DNA of 64,000 bases. Source: Lineus longissimus. Lineage: Eukaryota > Nemertea > Pilidiophora > Heteronemertea > Lineidae. Position numbers and translations under genes: made by a program. Of the stretch, positions 1-14,600 are shown piece after piece. The stretch spans positions 29,080,599 through 29,144,598 of the forward strand of contig NC_088309.1 of the NCBI RefSeq assembly GCF_910592395.1. Reading direction: 5' to 3'. The notes below the pieces were generated by a model. The model was not told where the DNA came from, searched no databases, and saw nothing but the letters and a program-made list of their open reading frames with translations. The first letter of the stretch is position 1. Each line of letters opens with the position of its first letter.

Positions 1-334
1 CTGTTCTTGTCGGTGTTCGGCGTGATGTTTTCATTTATAACAGCAACTGGAAGAGCAAAGAATGCATTGCAATAAACAGTGATGAATCAAAATCAAAATC
101 AGTTGGCTGTCCTCACCTCATTCTCATAATATCCGGTAGGCCCAGGCTACAGGTTCAAAATTATGATTATGTACATCAAGGCCAGGTTAGGCAGAAAATG
201 ACCAACATTCACTGCACTGTGGCATTCCAATGACGATAGTGTGGAAGTACATACATTGTACCGAGAAATAAAGGCACAGCAATACTGTACAAACAACATG
301 CCCACAACATGCCCAGAACACATTTTGATCTTTT

Positions 335-526
335 TTAAAAGTACTTACCTAGTAGATAGATAGACATCACAAACTTAGAAGTTCTAGAAGTAGAGGGCAG
401 TTCTCGTTCATTTTCTGCAATCACCTGGATCGAGTGGGGCAGCACAAATGGCATCATCGTCATCTGAACCACTATCAGTTGTTGACAGCAGGCCGAGCTG
501 ATGCTGTTTTCGATCATATTCACCAA
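335..526 (-). other. Exon-like cassette of the array (representative copy)
   Basis: On the minus strand the unit reads: acceptor-like ctttttatcag, an open block, then ctactag followed by a strong donor gtaagtac. A neighbouring block in each unit has a ctcttccag acceptor and, in some units, a gtaagtttgccc donor. One frame gives a 62-63 residue peptide. A second frame of the same block gives an acidic stretch (STTDSGSDDDDA) that looks more like a natural protein, and the best-looking frame changes along the block. That fits a once-coding exon that has decayed. Fourteen copies lie in the left array and four in the right (about 37230, 38300, 40390 and 41454, plus strand). No protein family is recognised. 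The alternatives are a tandemly duplicated exon gene or the gene remnant of an amplified mobile element. Confidence 0.4.
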
Positions 527-2071
527 CTGTGCACCCTCCTCAACAAGCTGATAAAAAGAAGAAACTTTTAAAGTGAATGAAAAGCTGGCCTATGAATTAT
601 TTCACAATTGCATTTAGCAACATAGCAATCTGACAACAGGTCTAGGGCTGTCAAAGCTTGACAGGACAGTCTTCTTGTCGGTGTTCAGCATGATGTTTTT
701 ATTAACAGCAACTGGAAGAGCAAAGAAAGCACTGCAATAAACAGTGATGAATCAAAATCAAAATCAGTCAATTCCTTGGTTGTGCTCATTGGTCTCTTGC
801 GTGCGATCATTCTTTGTCATGTGTACTGGAATAGTTTATCCTCTATATAATGTGTCCTCCTGACTCAATATGTTCTCCATGAACAACTCTCCTCAACTAC
901 CTTAAAATTCCCTCCACCCAAAAGTACACACAGATCTGTGATGTCGTCTCTACATGAGCACAATGTCATAATTGTGATTCCATGACAACAGCAAGGGCAA
1001 ACTTACTTGTTGACTGAAAGATTTGCATTCCAATTAGGATCTCGCATCTCGTCATCAATGAATGTGCTTGACAGGACACTGTTCTTGTCGGTGTTCGGCG
1101 TGATGTTTTCATTTATAACAGCAACTGGAAGAGCAAAGAATGCATTGCAATAAACAGTGATGAATCAAAATCAAAATCAGTTGGCTGTCCTCACCTCATT
1201 CTCATAATATCCGGTAGGCCCAGGCTACAGGTTCAAAATTATGATTATGTACATCAAGGCCAGGTTAGGCAGAAAATGACCAACATTCACTGCACTGTGG
1301 CATTCCAATGACGATAGTGTGGAAGTACATACATTGTACCGAGAAATAAAGGCACAGCAATACTGTACAAACAACATGCCCAGAACACATTTTGATCTTT
1401 TTTAAAAGTACTTACCTAGTAGATAGATAGACATCACAAACTTAGAAGTTCTAGAAGTAGAGGGCAGTTCTCGTTCATTTTCTGCAATCACCTGGATCGA
1501 GTGGGGCACCACAAATGGCATCATCGTCATCTGAACCACTATCAGTTGTTGACAGCAGGCCGAGCTGATGCTGTTTTCGATCATATTCACCGACTGTGCA
1601 CCCTCCTCAACAAGCTGATAAAAAGAAGAAACTTTTAAAGTGAATGAAAAGCTGGCCTATGAATTATTTCACAATTGCATTTAGCAAGACAGCAATCTGA
1701 CACCAGGTCTAGGGCTGTCAAAGCTTGACAGGACACTGTTCTTGTCGGTGTTCGGCATGATGTTTTCATTTATAACAGCAACTGGAAGAGCAAAGAAAGC
1801 ATTGCAATAAACAGTGATGAATCAAAATCAAAATCAGTCAATTCCTTGGTTGTGCTCATTGGTCTCTTGCTTGCGATCATTCTTTGTCATGTGTACTGGA
1901 ATAGTTTATCCTCTATATAATGTGTCCTCCTGACTCAATATGTTCTCCATGAACAACTCTCCTCAACTACCTTAAAATTCCCTCCACCCAAAAGTACACA
2001 CAGATCTGTGATGTCGTCTCTACATGAGCACAATGTCATAATTGTGATTCCATGACAACAGCAAGGGCAAA

Positions 2072-3064
2072 CATGTACATTTGCATTTTTTTTCACTCAA
2101 TTCGCGTGTTTTGAAAAAATGATGCAATGCAATGCATTGGTTTGTGATGAAGGAAAAACGATTACCCTTACCCCTGTATTACCTAGTCGGTTGTAAGAAT
2201 TTCTGACAAAAATAAATTTCCCGGAAATTCACAAGTCCAACCAAAAATCTATAATATTCACATTCCCATGTATGAATCTCTCCTAAACACTTTGTCTACG
2301 TGTTTTTTACCAGATACAAACATGATTCCAGCAGCAGTGAAAACTCAGGTACCACATTGAATGTTCTCTTTATAGACATGATGATTGCAGGGTTGGGGAT
2401 TCCCATCATCACTTTTCAAAACTTTTTCATTTTTTAAGATAGACCCCTACAACCTGCGAGAAAGTTGTTCAGAATCGAAAGGAGATCATTTTAAGCTTTA
2501 GTTCATCGAAATCGGTCTATCGGTTTAAATTTTATGAGAGTTTAAAAATTGTACACTGTTTCATTGAAATGGCATTAGTCAAAAGTAGCAGCGCCATCTG
2601 CGATCTACCGGTGGCGGGAATCGGAACTACATTACTGTAGGCAGCCATTTTGATTTTTTTGGCAGTCAGGGACAACACCCCTGGGCCAAAGTCAATGAAG
2701 GAGACCTCCGTTTAACAAAATGACCTCAATTCGTGATCACACGTGACCATACAATTAATTTATTCATCAATCCAAATGATAGTTGACCTTTCGACCCCCT
2801 ATGCATATATAATAAGGTAACGTTGTATATGCATAAGGAATTGTTCCTTTCGTAGTACATTGTGTAGGCAAATATTGTGAAAATGGCCAAAATTCACAGT
2901 AGGCACGGACATAGATACGTCATAACCTATGTCTCTGCCTACTGCGAACTACTAGCGCCACTCTGGTGGTGGAGTGGTGGAAGTGGTGGAAGTTGAAACT
3001 AGAGAAAGTCACAACTAGGGAATAATGGCGCTGTAGGTCATACCGTCCATAATGACAATGAGCT
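2072..3064 (+). mobile_element. ~1 kb dispersed element, copy a
   Basis: This is an insert within a basic array unit, beginning catgtacatttgc and ending tgacaatgagct. Array units without it (for example at about 990-1010) run straight through the site. The insert is flanked by a 29 bp direct duplication (gtgattccatgacaacagca onward), absent as a duplication from empty units. Inside are two imperfect palindromes: cagtaggca...tgcctactg, and atgcatata...tatatgcat. There are no obvious terminal inverted repeats, poly-A tail or coding capacity. One solitary copy outside the arrays (57,757-58,654) shows that it is dispersed. Confidence 0.7.
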
Positions 3065-5314
3065 GTGATTCCATGACAACAGCAAGGGCAAACTTACTTG
3101 TTGACTGAAAGATTTGCATTCCAATTGGGATCTCGCATCTCATCATCAATGAATGCGCTTGACAGGACACTGTTCTTGTCGGTGTTCGGCATGATGTTTT
3201 CATTTATAACAGCAACTGGAAGAGCAAAGAATGCATTGCAATAAGCAGTGATGAATCAAAATCAAAATCAGTTGGCTGTCCTCACCTCATTCTCACAATA
3301 TCCGGTAGGCCCAGGCTACAGGTTCAAAATTATGATTATGTACAGCAAGGCCAGGTTAGGCAGAAAATGACCAACATTCACTGCACTGTGGCATTCCAAT
3401 GACGATAGTGTGGAAGTACATACATTGTACCGAGAAATAAAGGCACAGCAATACTGTACAAACAACATGCCCACAACATGCCCAGAACACATTTTGATCT
3501 TTTTTAAAAGTACTTACCTAGTAGATAGATAGACATCACAAACTTAGAAGTTCTAGAAGTAGAGGGCAGTTCTCGTTCATTTTCTGCAATCACCTGGATC
3601 GAGTGGGGCAGCACAAATGGCATCATCGTCATCCGAACCACTATCAGTTGTTGACAGCAGGCCGAGCTGATGCTGTTTTCGATCATATTCACCAACTGTG
3701 CACCCTCCTCAACAAGCTGATAAAAAGAAGAAACTTTTAAAGTGAATGAAAAGCTGGCCTATGAATTATTTCACAATTGCATTTAGCAACATAGCAATCT
3801 GACAACAGGTCTAGGGCTGTCAAAGCTTGACAGGACAGTCTTCTTGTCGGTGTTCAGCATGATGTTTTTATTAACAGCAACTGGAAGAGCAAAGAAAGCA
3901 CTGCAATAAACAGTGATGAATCAAAATCAAAATCAGTCAATTCCTTGGTTGTGCTCATTGGTCTCTTGCTTGCGATCATTCTTTGTCATGTGTACTGGAA
4001 TAGTTTATCCTCTATATAATGTGTCCTCCTGACTCAATATGTTCTCCATGAACAACTCTCCTCAACTACCTTAAAATTCCCTCCACCCAAAAGTACACAC
4101 AGATCTGTGATGTCGTCTCTACATGAGCACAATGTCATAATTGTGATTCCATGACAACAGCAAGGGCAAACTTACTTGTTGACTGAAAGATTTGCATTCC
4201 AATTAGGATCTCGCATCTCGTCATCAATGAATGTGCTTGACAGGACACTGTTCTTGTCGGTGTTCGGCGTGATGTTTTCATTTATAACAGCAACTGGAAG
4301 AGCAAAGAATGCATTGCAATAAACAGTGATGAATCAAAATCAAAATCAGTTGGCTGTCCTCACCTCATTCTCATAATATCCGGTAGGCCCAGGCTACAGG
4401 TTCAAAATTATGATTATGTACATCAAGGCCAGGTTAGGCAGAAAATGACCAACATTCACTGCACTGTGGCATTCCAATGACGATAGTGTGGAAGTACATA
4501 CATTGTACCGAGAAATAAAGGCACAGCAATACTGTACAAACAACATGCCCAGAACACATTTTGATCTTTTTTAAAAGTACTTACCTAGTAGATAGATAGA
4601 CATCACAAACTTAGAAGTTCTAGAAGTAGAGGGCAGTTCTCGTTCATTTTCTGCAATCACCTGGATCGAGTGGGGCACCACAAATGGCATCATCGTCATC
4701 TGAACCACTATCAGTTGTTGACAGCAGGCCGAGCTGATGCTGTTTTCGATCATATTCACCGACTGTGCACCCTCCTCAACAAGCTGATAAAAAGAAGAAA
4801 CTTTTAAAGTGAATGAAAAGCTGGCCTATGAATTATTTCACAATTGCATTTAGCAAGACAGCAATCTGACACCAGGTCTAGGGCTGTCAAAGCTTGACAG
4901 GACACTGTTCTTGTCGGTGTTCGGCATGATGTTTTCATTTATAACAGCAACTGGAAGAGCAAAGAAAGCATTGCAATAAACAGTGATGAATCAAAATCAA
5001 AATCAGTCAATTCCTTGTTTGTGCTCACTGAAAAGTTTGTCATCACTTACTGACATTGGTTGTATTCCACTCATACAGTCACTCCATATGATGGGCCGGC
5101 CCAGGTCTCTTGCTTGCGATCATTCTTTGTCATGTGTACTGGAATAGTTTATCCTCTATATAATGTGTCCTCCTGACTCAATATGTTCTCCATGAACAAC
5201 TCTCCTCAACTACCTTAAAATTCCCTCCACCCAAAAGTACACACATATCTGTGATGTCGTCTCTACATGAGCACAATGTCATAATTGTGATTCCATGACA
5301 ACAGCAAGGGCAAA

Positions 5315-6303
5315 CATGTACATTTGCATTTTTTTTCACTCAATTCGCGTGTTTTGAAAAAATGATGCAATGCAATGCATTGGTTTGTGATGAAGGAAAA
5401 ACGATTACCCTTACCCCTGTATTACCTAGTCGGTTGTAAGAATTTCTGACAAAAATAAATTTCCTGGAAATTCACAAGTCCAACCAAAAATCTATAATAT
5501 TCACATTCCCATGTATGAATCTCTCCTAAACACTTTGTCTACGTGTTTTTTACCAGATACAAACATGATTCCAGCAGCAGTGAAAACTCAGGTACCACAT
5601 TGAATGTTCTCTTTATAGACATGATGATTGCAGGGTTGGGGATTCCCATCATCACTTTTCAAAACTTTTTCATTTTTTAAGATAGATACAACCTGCGAGA
5701 AAGTTGTTCAGAATCGAAAGGAGATCATTTTAAGCTTTAGTTCATCGAAATCGGTCTATCGGTTTAAATTTTATGAGAGTTTAAAAATTGTACACTGTTT
5801 CATTGAAATGGCATTAGTCAAAAGTAGCAGCGCCATCTGCGATCTACCGGTGGCGGGAATCGGAACTACATTACTGTAGGCAGCCATTTTGATTTTTTTG
5901 GCAGTCAGGGACAACACCCCTGGGCCAAAGTCAATGAAGGAGACCTCCGTTTAACAAAATGACCTCAATTCGTGATCACACGTGACCATACAATTAATTT
6001 ATTCATCAATCCAAATGATAGTTGACCTTTCGACCCCCTATGCATATATAATAAGGTAACGTTGTATATGCATAAGGAATTGTTCCTTTCGTAGTACATT
6101 GTGTAGGCAAATATTGTGAAAATGGCCAAAATTCACAGTAGGCACGGACATAGATACGTCATAACCTATGTCTCTGCCTACTGCGAACTACTAGCGCCAC
6201 TCTGGTGGTGGAGTGGTGGAAGTGGTGGAAGTTGAAACTAGAGAAAGTCACAACTAGGGAATAATGGCGCTGTAGGTCATACCGTCCATAATGACAATGA
6301 GCT
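5315..6303 (+). mobile_element. ~1 kb dispersed element, copy b
   Basis: Same element and insertion point as copy a, nearly identical to it. It lacks a few bases in the gatagaccccta region (gatagataca here), which opens an incidental 83-codon frame at 5628-5879. That frame is not conserved in the other copies and is not treated as a gene. Confidence 0.7.
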
Positions 6304-7485
6304 GTGATTCCATGACAACAGCAAGGGCAAACTTACTTGTTGACTGAAAGATTTGCATTCCAATTGGGATCTCGCATCTCATCATCAATGAATGCGCTTG
6401 ACAGGACACTGTTCTTGTCGGTGTTCGGCATGATGTTTTCATTTATAACAACAACTGGAAGAGCAAAGAATGCATTGCAATAAACAGTGATGAATCAAAA
6501 TCAAAATCAGTTGGCTGTCCTCACCTCATTCTCACAATATCCGGTAGGCCCAGGCTACAGGTTCAAAATTATGATTATGTACAGCAAGGCCAGGTTAGGC
6601 AGAAAATGACCAACATTCACTGCACTGTGGCATTCCAATGACGATAGTGTGGAAGTACATTGTACCGAGAAATAAAGGCACAGCAATACTGTACAAACAA
6701 CATGCCCACAACATGCCCAGAACACATTTTGATCTTTTTTAAAAGTACTTACCTAGTAGATAGATAGACATCACAAACTTAGAAGTTCTAGAAGTAGAGG
6801 GCAGTTCTCGTTCATTTTCTGCAATCACCTGGATCGAGTGGGGCACCACAAATGGCATCATCGTCATCTGAACCACTATCAGTTGTTGACAGCAGGCCGA
6901 GCTGATGCTGTTTTCGATCATATTCACCAACTGTGCACCCTCCTCAACAAGCTGATAAAAAGAAGAAACTTTTAAAGTGAATGAAAAGCTGGCCTATGAA
7001 TTATTTCACAATTGCATTTAGCAACACAGCAATCTGACACCAGGTCTAGGGCTGTCAAAGCTTGACAGGACACTGTTCTTGTCGGTGTTCGGCATGATGT
7101 TTTCATTTATAACAGCAACTGGAAGAGCAAAGAAAGCATTGCAATAAACAGTGATGAATCAAAATCAAAATCAGTCAATTCCTTGTTTGTGCTCACTGAA
7201 AAGTTTGTCATCACTTACTGACACTGGTGGTTGTATTCCACTCATACAGTCACTCCATATGATGGGCCGGCCCAGGTCTCTTGCTTGCGATCATTCTTTG
7301 TCATGTGTACTGGAATAGTTTATCCTCTATATAATGTGTCCTCCTGACTCAATATGTTCTCCATGAACAACTCTCCTCAACTACCTTAAAATTCCCTCCA
7401 CCCAAAAGTACACACATATATGTGATGTCGTCTCTACATGAGCACAATGTCATAATTGTGATTCCATGACAACAGCAAGGGCAAA

Positions 7486-8478
7486 CATGTACATTTGCAT
7501 TTTTTTTCACTCAATTCGCGTGTTTTGAAAAAATGATGCAATGCAATGCATTGGTTTGTGATGAAGGAAAAACGATTACCCTTACCCCTGTATTACCTAG
7601 TCGGTTGTAAGAATTTCTGACAAAAATAAATTTCCTGGAAATTCACAAGTCCAACCAAAAATCTATAATATTCACATTCCCATGTATGAATCTCTCCTAA
7701 ACACTTTGTCTACGTGTTTTTTACCAGATACAAACATGATTCCAGCAGCAGTGAAAACTCAGGTACCACATTGAATGTTCTCTTTATAGACATGATGATT
7801 GCAGGGTTGGGGATTCCCATCATCACTTTTCAAAACTTTTTCATTTTTTAAGATAGACCCCTACAACCTGCGAGAAAGTTGTTCAGAATCGAAAGGAGAT
7901 CATTTTAAGCTTTAGTTCATCGAAATCGGTCTATCGGTTTAAATTTTATGAGAGTTTAAAAATTGTACACTGTTTCATTGAAATGGCATTAGTCAAAAGT
8001 AGCAGCGCCATCTGCGATCTACCGGTGGCGGGAATCGGAACTACATTACTGTAGGCAGCCATTTTGATTTTTTTGGCAGTCAGGGACAACACCCCTGGGC
8101 CAAAGTCAATGAAGGAGACCTCCGTTTAACAAAATCACCTCAATTCGTGATCACACGTGACCATACAATTAATTTATTCATCAATCCAAATGATAGTTGA
8201 CCTTTCGACCCCCTATGCATATATAATAAGGTAACGTTGTATATGCATAAGGAATTGTTCCTTTCGTAGTACATTGTGTAGGCAAATATTGTGAAAATGG
8301 CCAAAATTCACAGTAGGCACGGACATAGATACGTCATAACCTATGTCTCTGCCTACTGCGAACTACTAGCGCCACTCTGGTGGTGGAGTGGTGGAAGTGG
8401 TGGAAGTTGAAACTAGAGAAAGTCACAACTAGGGAATAATGGCGCTGTAGGTCATACCGTCCATAATGACAATGAGCT
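7486..8478 (+). mobile_element. ~1 kb dispersed element, copy c
   Basis: Near-identical copy in the same array context, with the same start (catgtacat) and end (aatgagct) and the same flanking duplication. Confidence 0.7.
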
Positions 8479-10638
8479 GTGATTCCATGACAACAGCAAG
8501 GGCAAACTTACTTGTTGACTGAAAGATTTGCATTCCAATTGGGATCTCGCATCTCATCATCAATGAATGCGCTTGACAGGACACTGTTCTTGTCGGTGTT
8601 CGGCATGATGTTTTCATTTATAACAGCAACTGGAAGAGCAAAGAATGCATTGCAATAAACAGTGATGAATCAAAATCAAAATCAGTTGGCTGTCCTCACC
8701 TCATTCTCACAATATCCGGTAGGCCCAGGCTACAGGTTCAAAATTATGATTATGTACATCAAGGCCAGGCAGAAAATGACCAACATTCACTGCACTGTGG
8801 CATTCCAATGACGATAGTGTGGAAGTACATACATTGTACCGAGAAATAAAGGCACAGCAATACTGTACAAACAACATGCCCAGAACACATTTTGATCTTT
8901 TTTAAAAGTACTTACCTAGTAGATAGATAGACATCACAAACTTAGAAGTTCTAGAAGTAGAGGGCAGTTCTCGTTCATTTTCTGCAATCACCTGGATCGA
9001 GTGGGGCAGCACAAATGGCATCATCGTCATCTGAACCACTATCAGTTGTTGACAGCAGGCCGAGCTGATGCTGTTTTCGATCATATTCACCAACTGTGCA
9101 CCCTCCTCAACAAGCTGATAAAAAGAAGAAACTTTTAAAGTGAATGAAAAGCTGGCCTATGAATTATTTCACAATTGCATTTAGCAACATAGCAATCTGA
9201 CAACAGGTCTAGGGCTGTCAAAGCTTGACAGGACAGTCTTCTTGTCGGTGTTCAGCATGATGTTTTTATTAACAGCAACTGGAAGAGCAAAGAAAGCACT
9301 GCAATAAACAGTGATGAATCAAAATCAAAATCAGTCAATTCCTTGGTTGTGCTCATTGGTCTCTTGCTTGCGATCATTCTTTGTCATGTGTACTGGAATA
9401 GTTTATCCTCTATATAATGTGTCCTCCTGACTCAATATGTTCTCCATGAACAACTCTCCTCAACTACCTTAAAATTCCCTCCACCCAAAAGTACACACAG
9501 ATCTGTGATGTCGTCTCTACATGAGTACAATGTCATAATTGTGATTCCATGACAACAGCAAGGGCAAACTTACTTGTTGACTGAAAGATTTGCATTCCAA
9601 TTAGGATCTCGCATCTCGTCATCAATGAATGTGCTTGACAGGACACTGTTCTTGTCGGTGTTCGGCGTGATGTTTTCATTTATAACAGCAACTGGAAGAG
9701 CAAAGAATGCATTGCAATAAACAGTGATGAATCAAAATCAAAATCAGTTGGCTGTCCTCACCTCATTCTCATAATATCCGGTAGGCCCAGGCTACAGGTT
9801 CAAAATTATGATTATGTACATCAAGGCCAGGTGAGGCAGAAAATGACCAACATTCACTGCACTGTGGCATTCCAATGACGATAGTGTGGAAGTACATACA
9901 TTGTACCGAGAAATAAAGGCACAGCAATACTGTACAAACAACATGCCCAGAACACATTTTGATCTTTTTTAAAAGTACTTACCTAGTAGATAGATAGACA
10001 TCACAAACTTAGAAGTTCTAGAAGTAGAGGGCAGTTCTCGTTCATTTTCTGCAATCACCTGGATCGAGTGGGGCACCACAAATGGCATCATCGTCATCTG
10101 AACCACTATCAGTTGTTGACAGCAGGCCGAGCTGATGCTGTTTTCGATCATATTCACCGACTGTGCACCCTCCTCAACAAGCTGATAAAAAGAAGAAACT
10201 TTTAAAGTGAATGAAAAGCTGGCCTATGAATTATTTCACAATTGCATTTAGCAAGACAGCAATCTGACACCAGGTCTAGGGCTGTCAAAGCTTGACAGGA
10301 CACTGTTCTTGTCGGTGTTCGGCATGATGTTTTCATTTATAACAGCAACTGGAAGAGCAAAGAAAGCATTGCAATAAACAGTGATGAATCAAAATCAAAA
10401 TCAGTCAATTCCTTGGTTGTGCTCATTGGTCTCTTGCTTGCGATCATTCTTTGTCATGTGTACTGGAATAGTTTATCCTCTATATAATGTGTCCTCCTGA
10501 CTCAATATGTTCTCCATGAACAACTCTCCTCAACTACCTTAAAATTCCCTCCACCCAAAAGTACACACAGATCTGTGATGTCGTCTCTACATGAGCACAA
10601 TGTCATAATTGTGATTCCATGACAACAGCAAGGGCAAA

Positions 10639-11631
10639 CATGTACATTTGCATTTTTTTTCACTCAATTCGCGTGTTTTGAAAAAATGATGCAATGCAAT
10701 GCATTGGTTTGTGATGAAGGAAAAACGATTACCCTTACCCCTGTATTACCTAGTCGGTTGTAAGAATTTCTGACAAAAATAAATTTCCCGGAAATTCACA
10801 AGTCCAACCAAAAATCTATAATATTCACATTCCCATGTATGAATCTCTCCTAAACACTTTGTCTACGTGTTTTTTACCAGATACAAACATGATTCCAGCA
10901 GCAGTGAAAACTCAGGTACCACATTGAATGTTCTCTTTATAGACATGATGATTGCAGGGTTGGGGATTCCCATCATCACTTTTCAAAACTTTTTCATTTT
11001 TTAAGATACACCCCTACAACCTGCGAGAAAGTTGTTCAGAATCGAAAGGAGATCATTTTAAGCTTTAGTTCATCGAAATCGGTCTATCGGTTTAAATTTT
11101 ATGAGAGTTTAAAAATTGTACACTGTTTCATTGAAATGGCATTAGTCAAAAGTAGCAGCGCCATCTGCGATCTACCGGTGGCGGGAATCGGAACTACATT
11201 ACTGTAGGCAGCCATTTTGATTTTTTTGGCAGTCAGGGACAACACCCCTGGGCCAAAGTCAATGAAGGAGACCTCCGTTTAACAAAATCACCTCAATTCG
11301 TGATCACACGTGACCATACAATTAATTTATTCATCAATCCAAATGATAGTTGACCTTTCGACCCCCTATGCATATATAATAAGGTAACGTTGTATATGCA
11401 TAAGGAATTGTTCCTTTCGTAGTACATTGTGTAGGCAAATATTGTGAAAATGGCCAAAATTCACAGTAGGCACGGACATAGATACGTCATAACCTATGTC
11501 TCTGCCTACTGCGAACTACTAGCGCCACTCTGGTGGTGGAGTGGTGGAAGTGGTGGAAGTTGAAACTAGAGAAAGTCACAACTAGGGAATAATGGCGCTG
11601 TAGGTCATACCGTCCATAATGACAATGAGCT
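10639..11631 (+). mobile_element. ~1 kb dispersed element, copy d
   Basis: Near-identical copy in the same array context. Variant gatacacccct in place of gatagacccct. Confidence 0.7.
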
Positions 11632-14600
11632 GTGATTCCATGACAACAGCAAGGGCAAACTTACTTGTTGACTGAAAGATTTGCATTCCAATTGGGATCT
11701 CGCATCTCATCATCAATGAATGCGCTTGACAGGACACTGTTCTTGTCGGTGTTCGGCATGATGTTTTCATTTATAACAGCAACTGGAAGAGCAAAGAATG
11801 CATTGCAATAAACAGTGATGAATCAAAATCAAAATCAGTTGGCTGTCCTCACCTCATTCTCACAATATCCGGTAGGCCCAGGCTACAGGTTCAAAATTAT
11901 GATTATGTACAGCAAGGCCAGGTTAGGCAGAAAATGACCAACATTCACTGCACTGTGGCATTCCAATGACGATAGTGTGGAAGTACATACATTGTACCGA
12001 GAAATAAAGGCACAGCAATACTGTACAAACAACATGCCCACAACATGCCCAGAACACATTTTGATCTTTTTTAAAAGTACTTACCTAGTAGATAGATAGA
12101 CATCACAAACTTAGAAGTTCTAGAAGTAGAGGGCAGTTCTCGTTCATTTTCTGCAATCACCTGGATCGAGTGGGGCACCACAAATGGCATCATCGTCATC
12201 TGAACCACTATCAGTTGTTGACAGCAGGCCGAGCTGATGCTGTTTTCGATCATGTTCACCAACTGTGCACCCTCCTCAACAAGCTGATAAAAAGAAGAAA
12301 CTTTTAAAGTGAATGAAAAGCTGGCCTATGAATTATTTCACAATTGCATTTAGCAACATAGCAATCTGACACCAGGTCTAGGGCTGTCAAAGCTTGACAG
12401 GACAGTCTTCTTGTCGGTGTTCAGCATGATGTTTTTATTAACAGCAACTGGAAGAGGCAAAGAAAGCACTGCAATAAACAGTGATGAATCAAAATCAAAA
12501 TCAGTCAATTCCTTGGTTGTGCTCATTGGTCTCTTGCTTGCGATCATTCTTTGTCATGTGTACTGGAATAGTTTATCCTCTATATAATGTGTCCTCCTGA
12601 CTCAATATGTTCTTCATGAACAACTCTCCTCAACTACCTTAAAATTCCCTCCACCCAATAGTACACACAGATCTGTGATGTCGTCTCTACATGAGCACAA
12701 TGTCATTATTTGTGTACTGTAAGTGGTCTGCTAGTTAAAGTTAACACTCATCTCATTCTCACAATATCCGGTAGGCCCAGGCTACAGGTTCAAAATTATG
12801 ATTATGTACATCAAGGCCAGGCAGAAAATGACCAACATTCACTGCACTGTGGCATTCCAATGACGATAGTGTGGAAGTACATTGTACTGAGAAATAAAGG
12901 CACAGCAATACTGTACAAACAACATGCCCAGAACACATTTTGATCTTTTTTAAAAGTACTTACCTAGTAGATAGATAGACATCACAAACTTAGAAGTTCT
13001 AGAAGTAGAGGGCAGTTCTCGTTCATTTTCTGCAATCACCTGGATCGAGTGGGGCACCACAAATGGCATCATCGTCATCTGAACCACTATCAGTTGTTGA
13101 CAGCAGGCCGAGCTGATGCTGTTTTCGATCATATTCACCAACTGTGCACCCTCCTCAACAAGCTGATAAAAAGAAGAAACTTTTAAAGTGAATGAAAAGC
13201 TGGCCTATGAATTATTTCACAATTGCATTTAGCAACACAGCAATCTGACACCAGGTCTAGGGCTGTCAAAGCTTGACAGGACACTGTTCTTGTCGGTGTT
13301 CGGCATGATGTTTTCATTTATAACAGCAACTGGAAGAGCAAAGAAAGCATTGCAATAAACAATGGTGAATCAAAATCAAAATCAGTTGGCTGTCCTCACC
13401 TCATTCTCATAATATCCGGTAGGCCCAGGCTACAGGTTCAAAATTATGATTATGTACATCAAGGCCAGATTGGGTAGAAAATGACCAACATTCACTGCAC
13501 TGTGGCATTCCAATGATGATAGTGTGGAAGTACATTGTACCGAGAAATAAAGGCACAGCAATACTGTACAAACAACATGCCCAGAACACATTTTGATCTT
13601 TTTTAAAAGTACTTACCTAGTAGATAGATAGACATCACAAACTTAGAAGTTCTAGAAGTAGAGGGCAGTTCTCGTTCATTTTCTGCAATCACCTGGATCG
13701 AGTGGGGCACCACAAATGGCATCATCGTCATCTGAACCACTATGAACCACTATCAGTTGTTGACAGCAGGCCGAGCTGATGCTGTTTTCGATCATATTCA
13801 CCGACTGTGCACCCTCCTCAACAAGCTGATAAAAAGAAGAAACTTTTAAAGTGAATGAAAAGCTGGCCTATGAATTATTTCACAATTGCATTTAGCAACA
13901 TAGCAATCTGACAACAGGTCTAGGGCTGTCAAAGCTTGACAGGACAGTCTTCTTGTCGGTGTTCAGCATGATGTTTTTATTAACAGCAACTGGAAGAGCA
14001 AAGAAAGCACTGCAATAAACAGTGATGAATCAAAATCAAAATCAGTCAATTCCTTGGTTGTGCTCATTGGTCTCTTGCTTGCGATCATTCTTTGTCATGT
14101 GTACTGGAATAGTTTATCCTCTATATAATGTGTCCTCCTGACTCAATATGTTCTCCATGAACAACTCTCCTCAACTACCTTAAAATTCCCTCCACCCAAA
14201 AGTACACACAGATCTGTGATGTCGTCTCTACATGAGCACAATGTCATAATTGTGATTCCATGACAACAGCAAGGGCAAACTTACTTGTTGACTGAAAGAT
14301 TTGCATTCCAATTAGGATCTCGCATCTCGTCATCAATGAATGTGCTTGACAGGACACTGTTCTTGTCGGTGTTCGGCATGATGTTTTCATTTATAACAGC
14401 AACTGGAAGAGCAAAGAATGCATTGCAATAAACAGTGATGAATCAAAATCAAAATCAGTTGGCTGTCCTCACCTCATTCTCATAATATCCGGTAGGCCCA
14501 GGCTACAGGTTCAAAATTATGATTATGTACATCAAGGCCAGGTTAGGCAGAAAATGACCAACATTCACTGCACTGTGGCATTCCAATGACGATAGTGTGG

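Noticed and set aside
5628-5879. 83-codon ORF in element copy b
   Set aside because: Open only because of a small deletion in this copy; other copies are not open and no protein-like features are present.
12710-12943. 77-codon ORF repeated at 15,301 and 18,359
   Set aside because: It is the array unit read on the opposite strand to the splice-like signals, and it repeats only because the DNA repeats.
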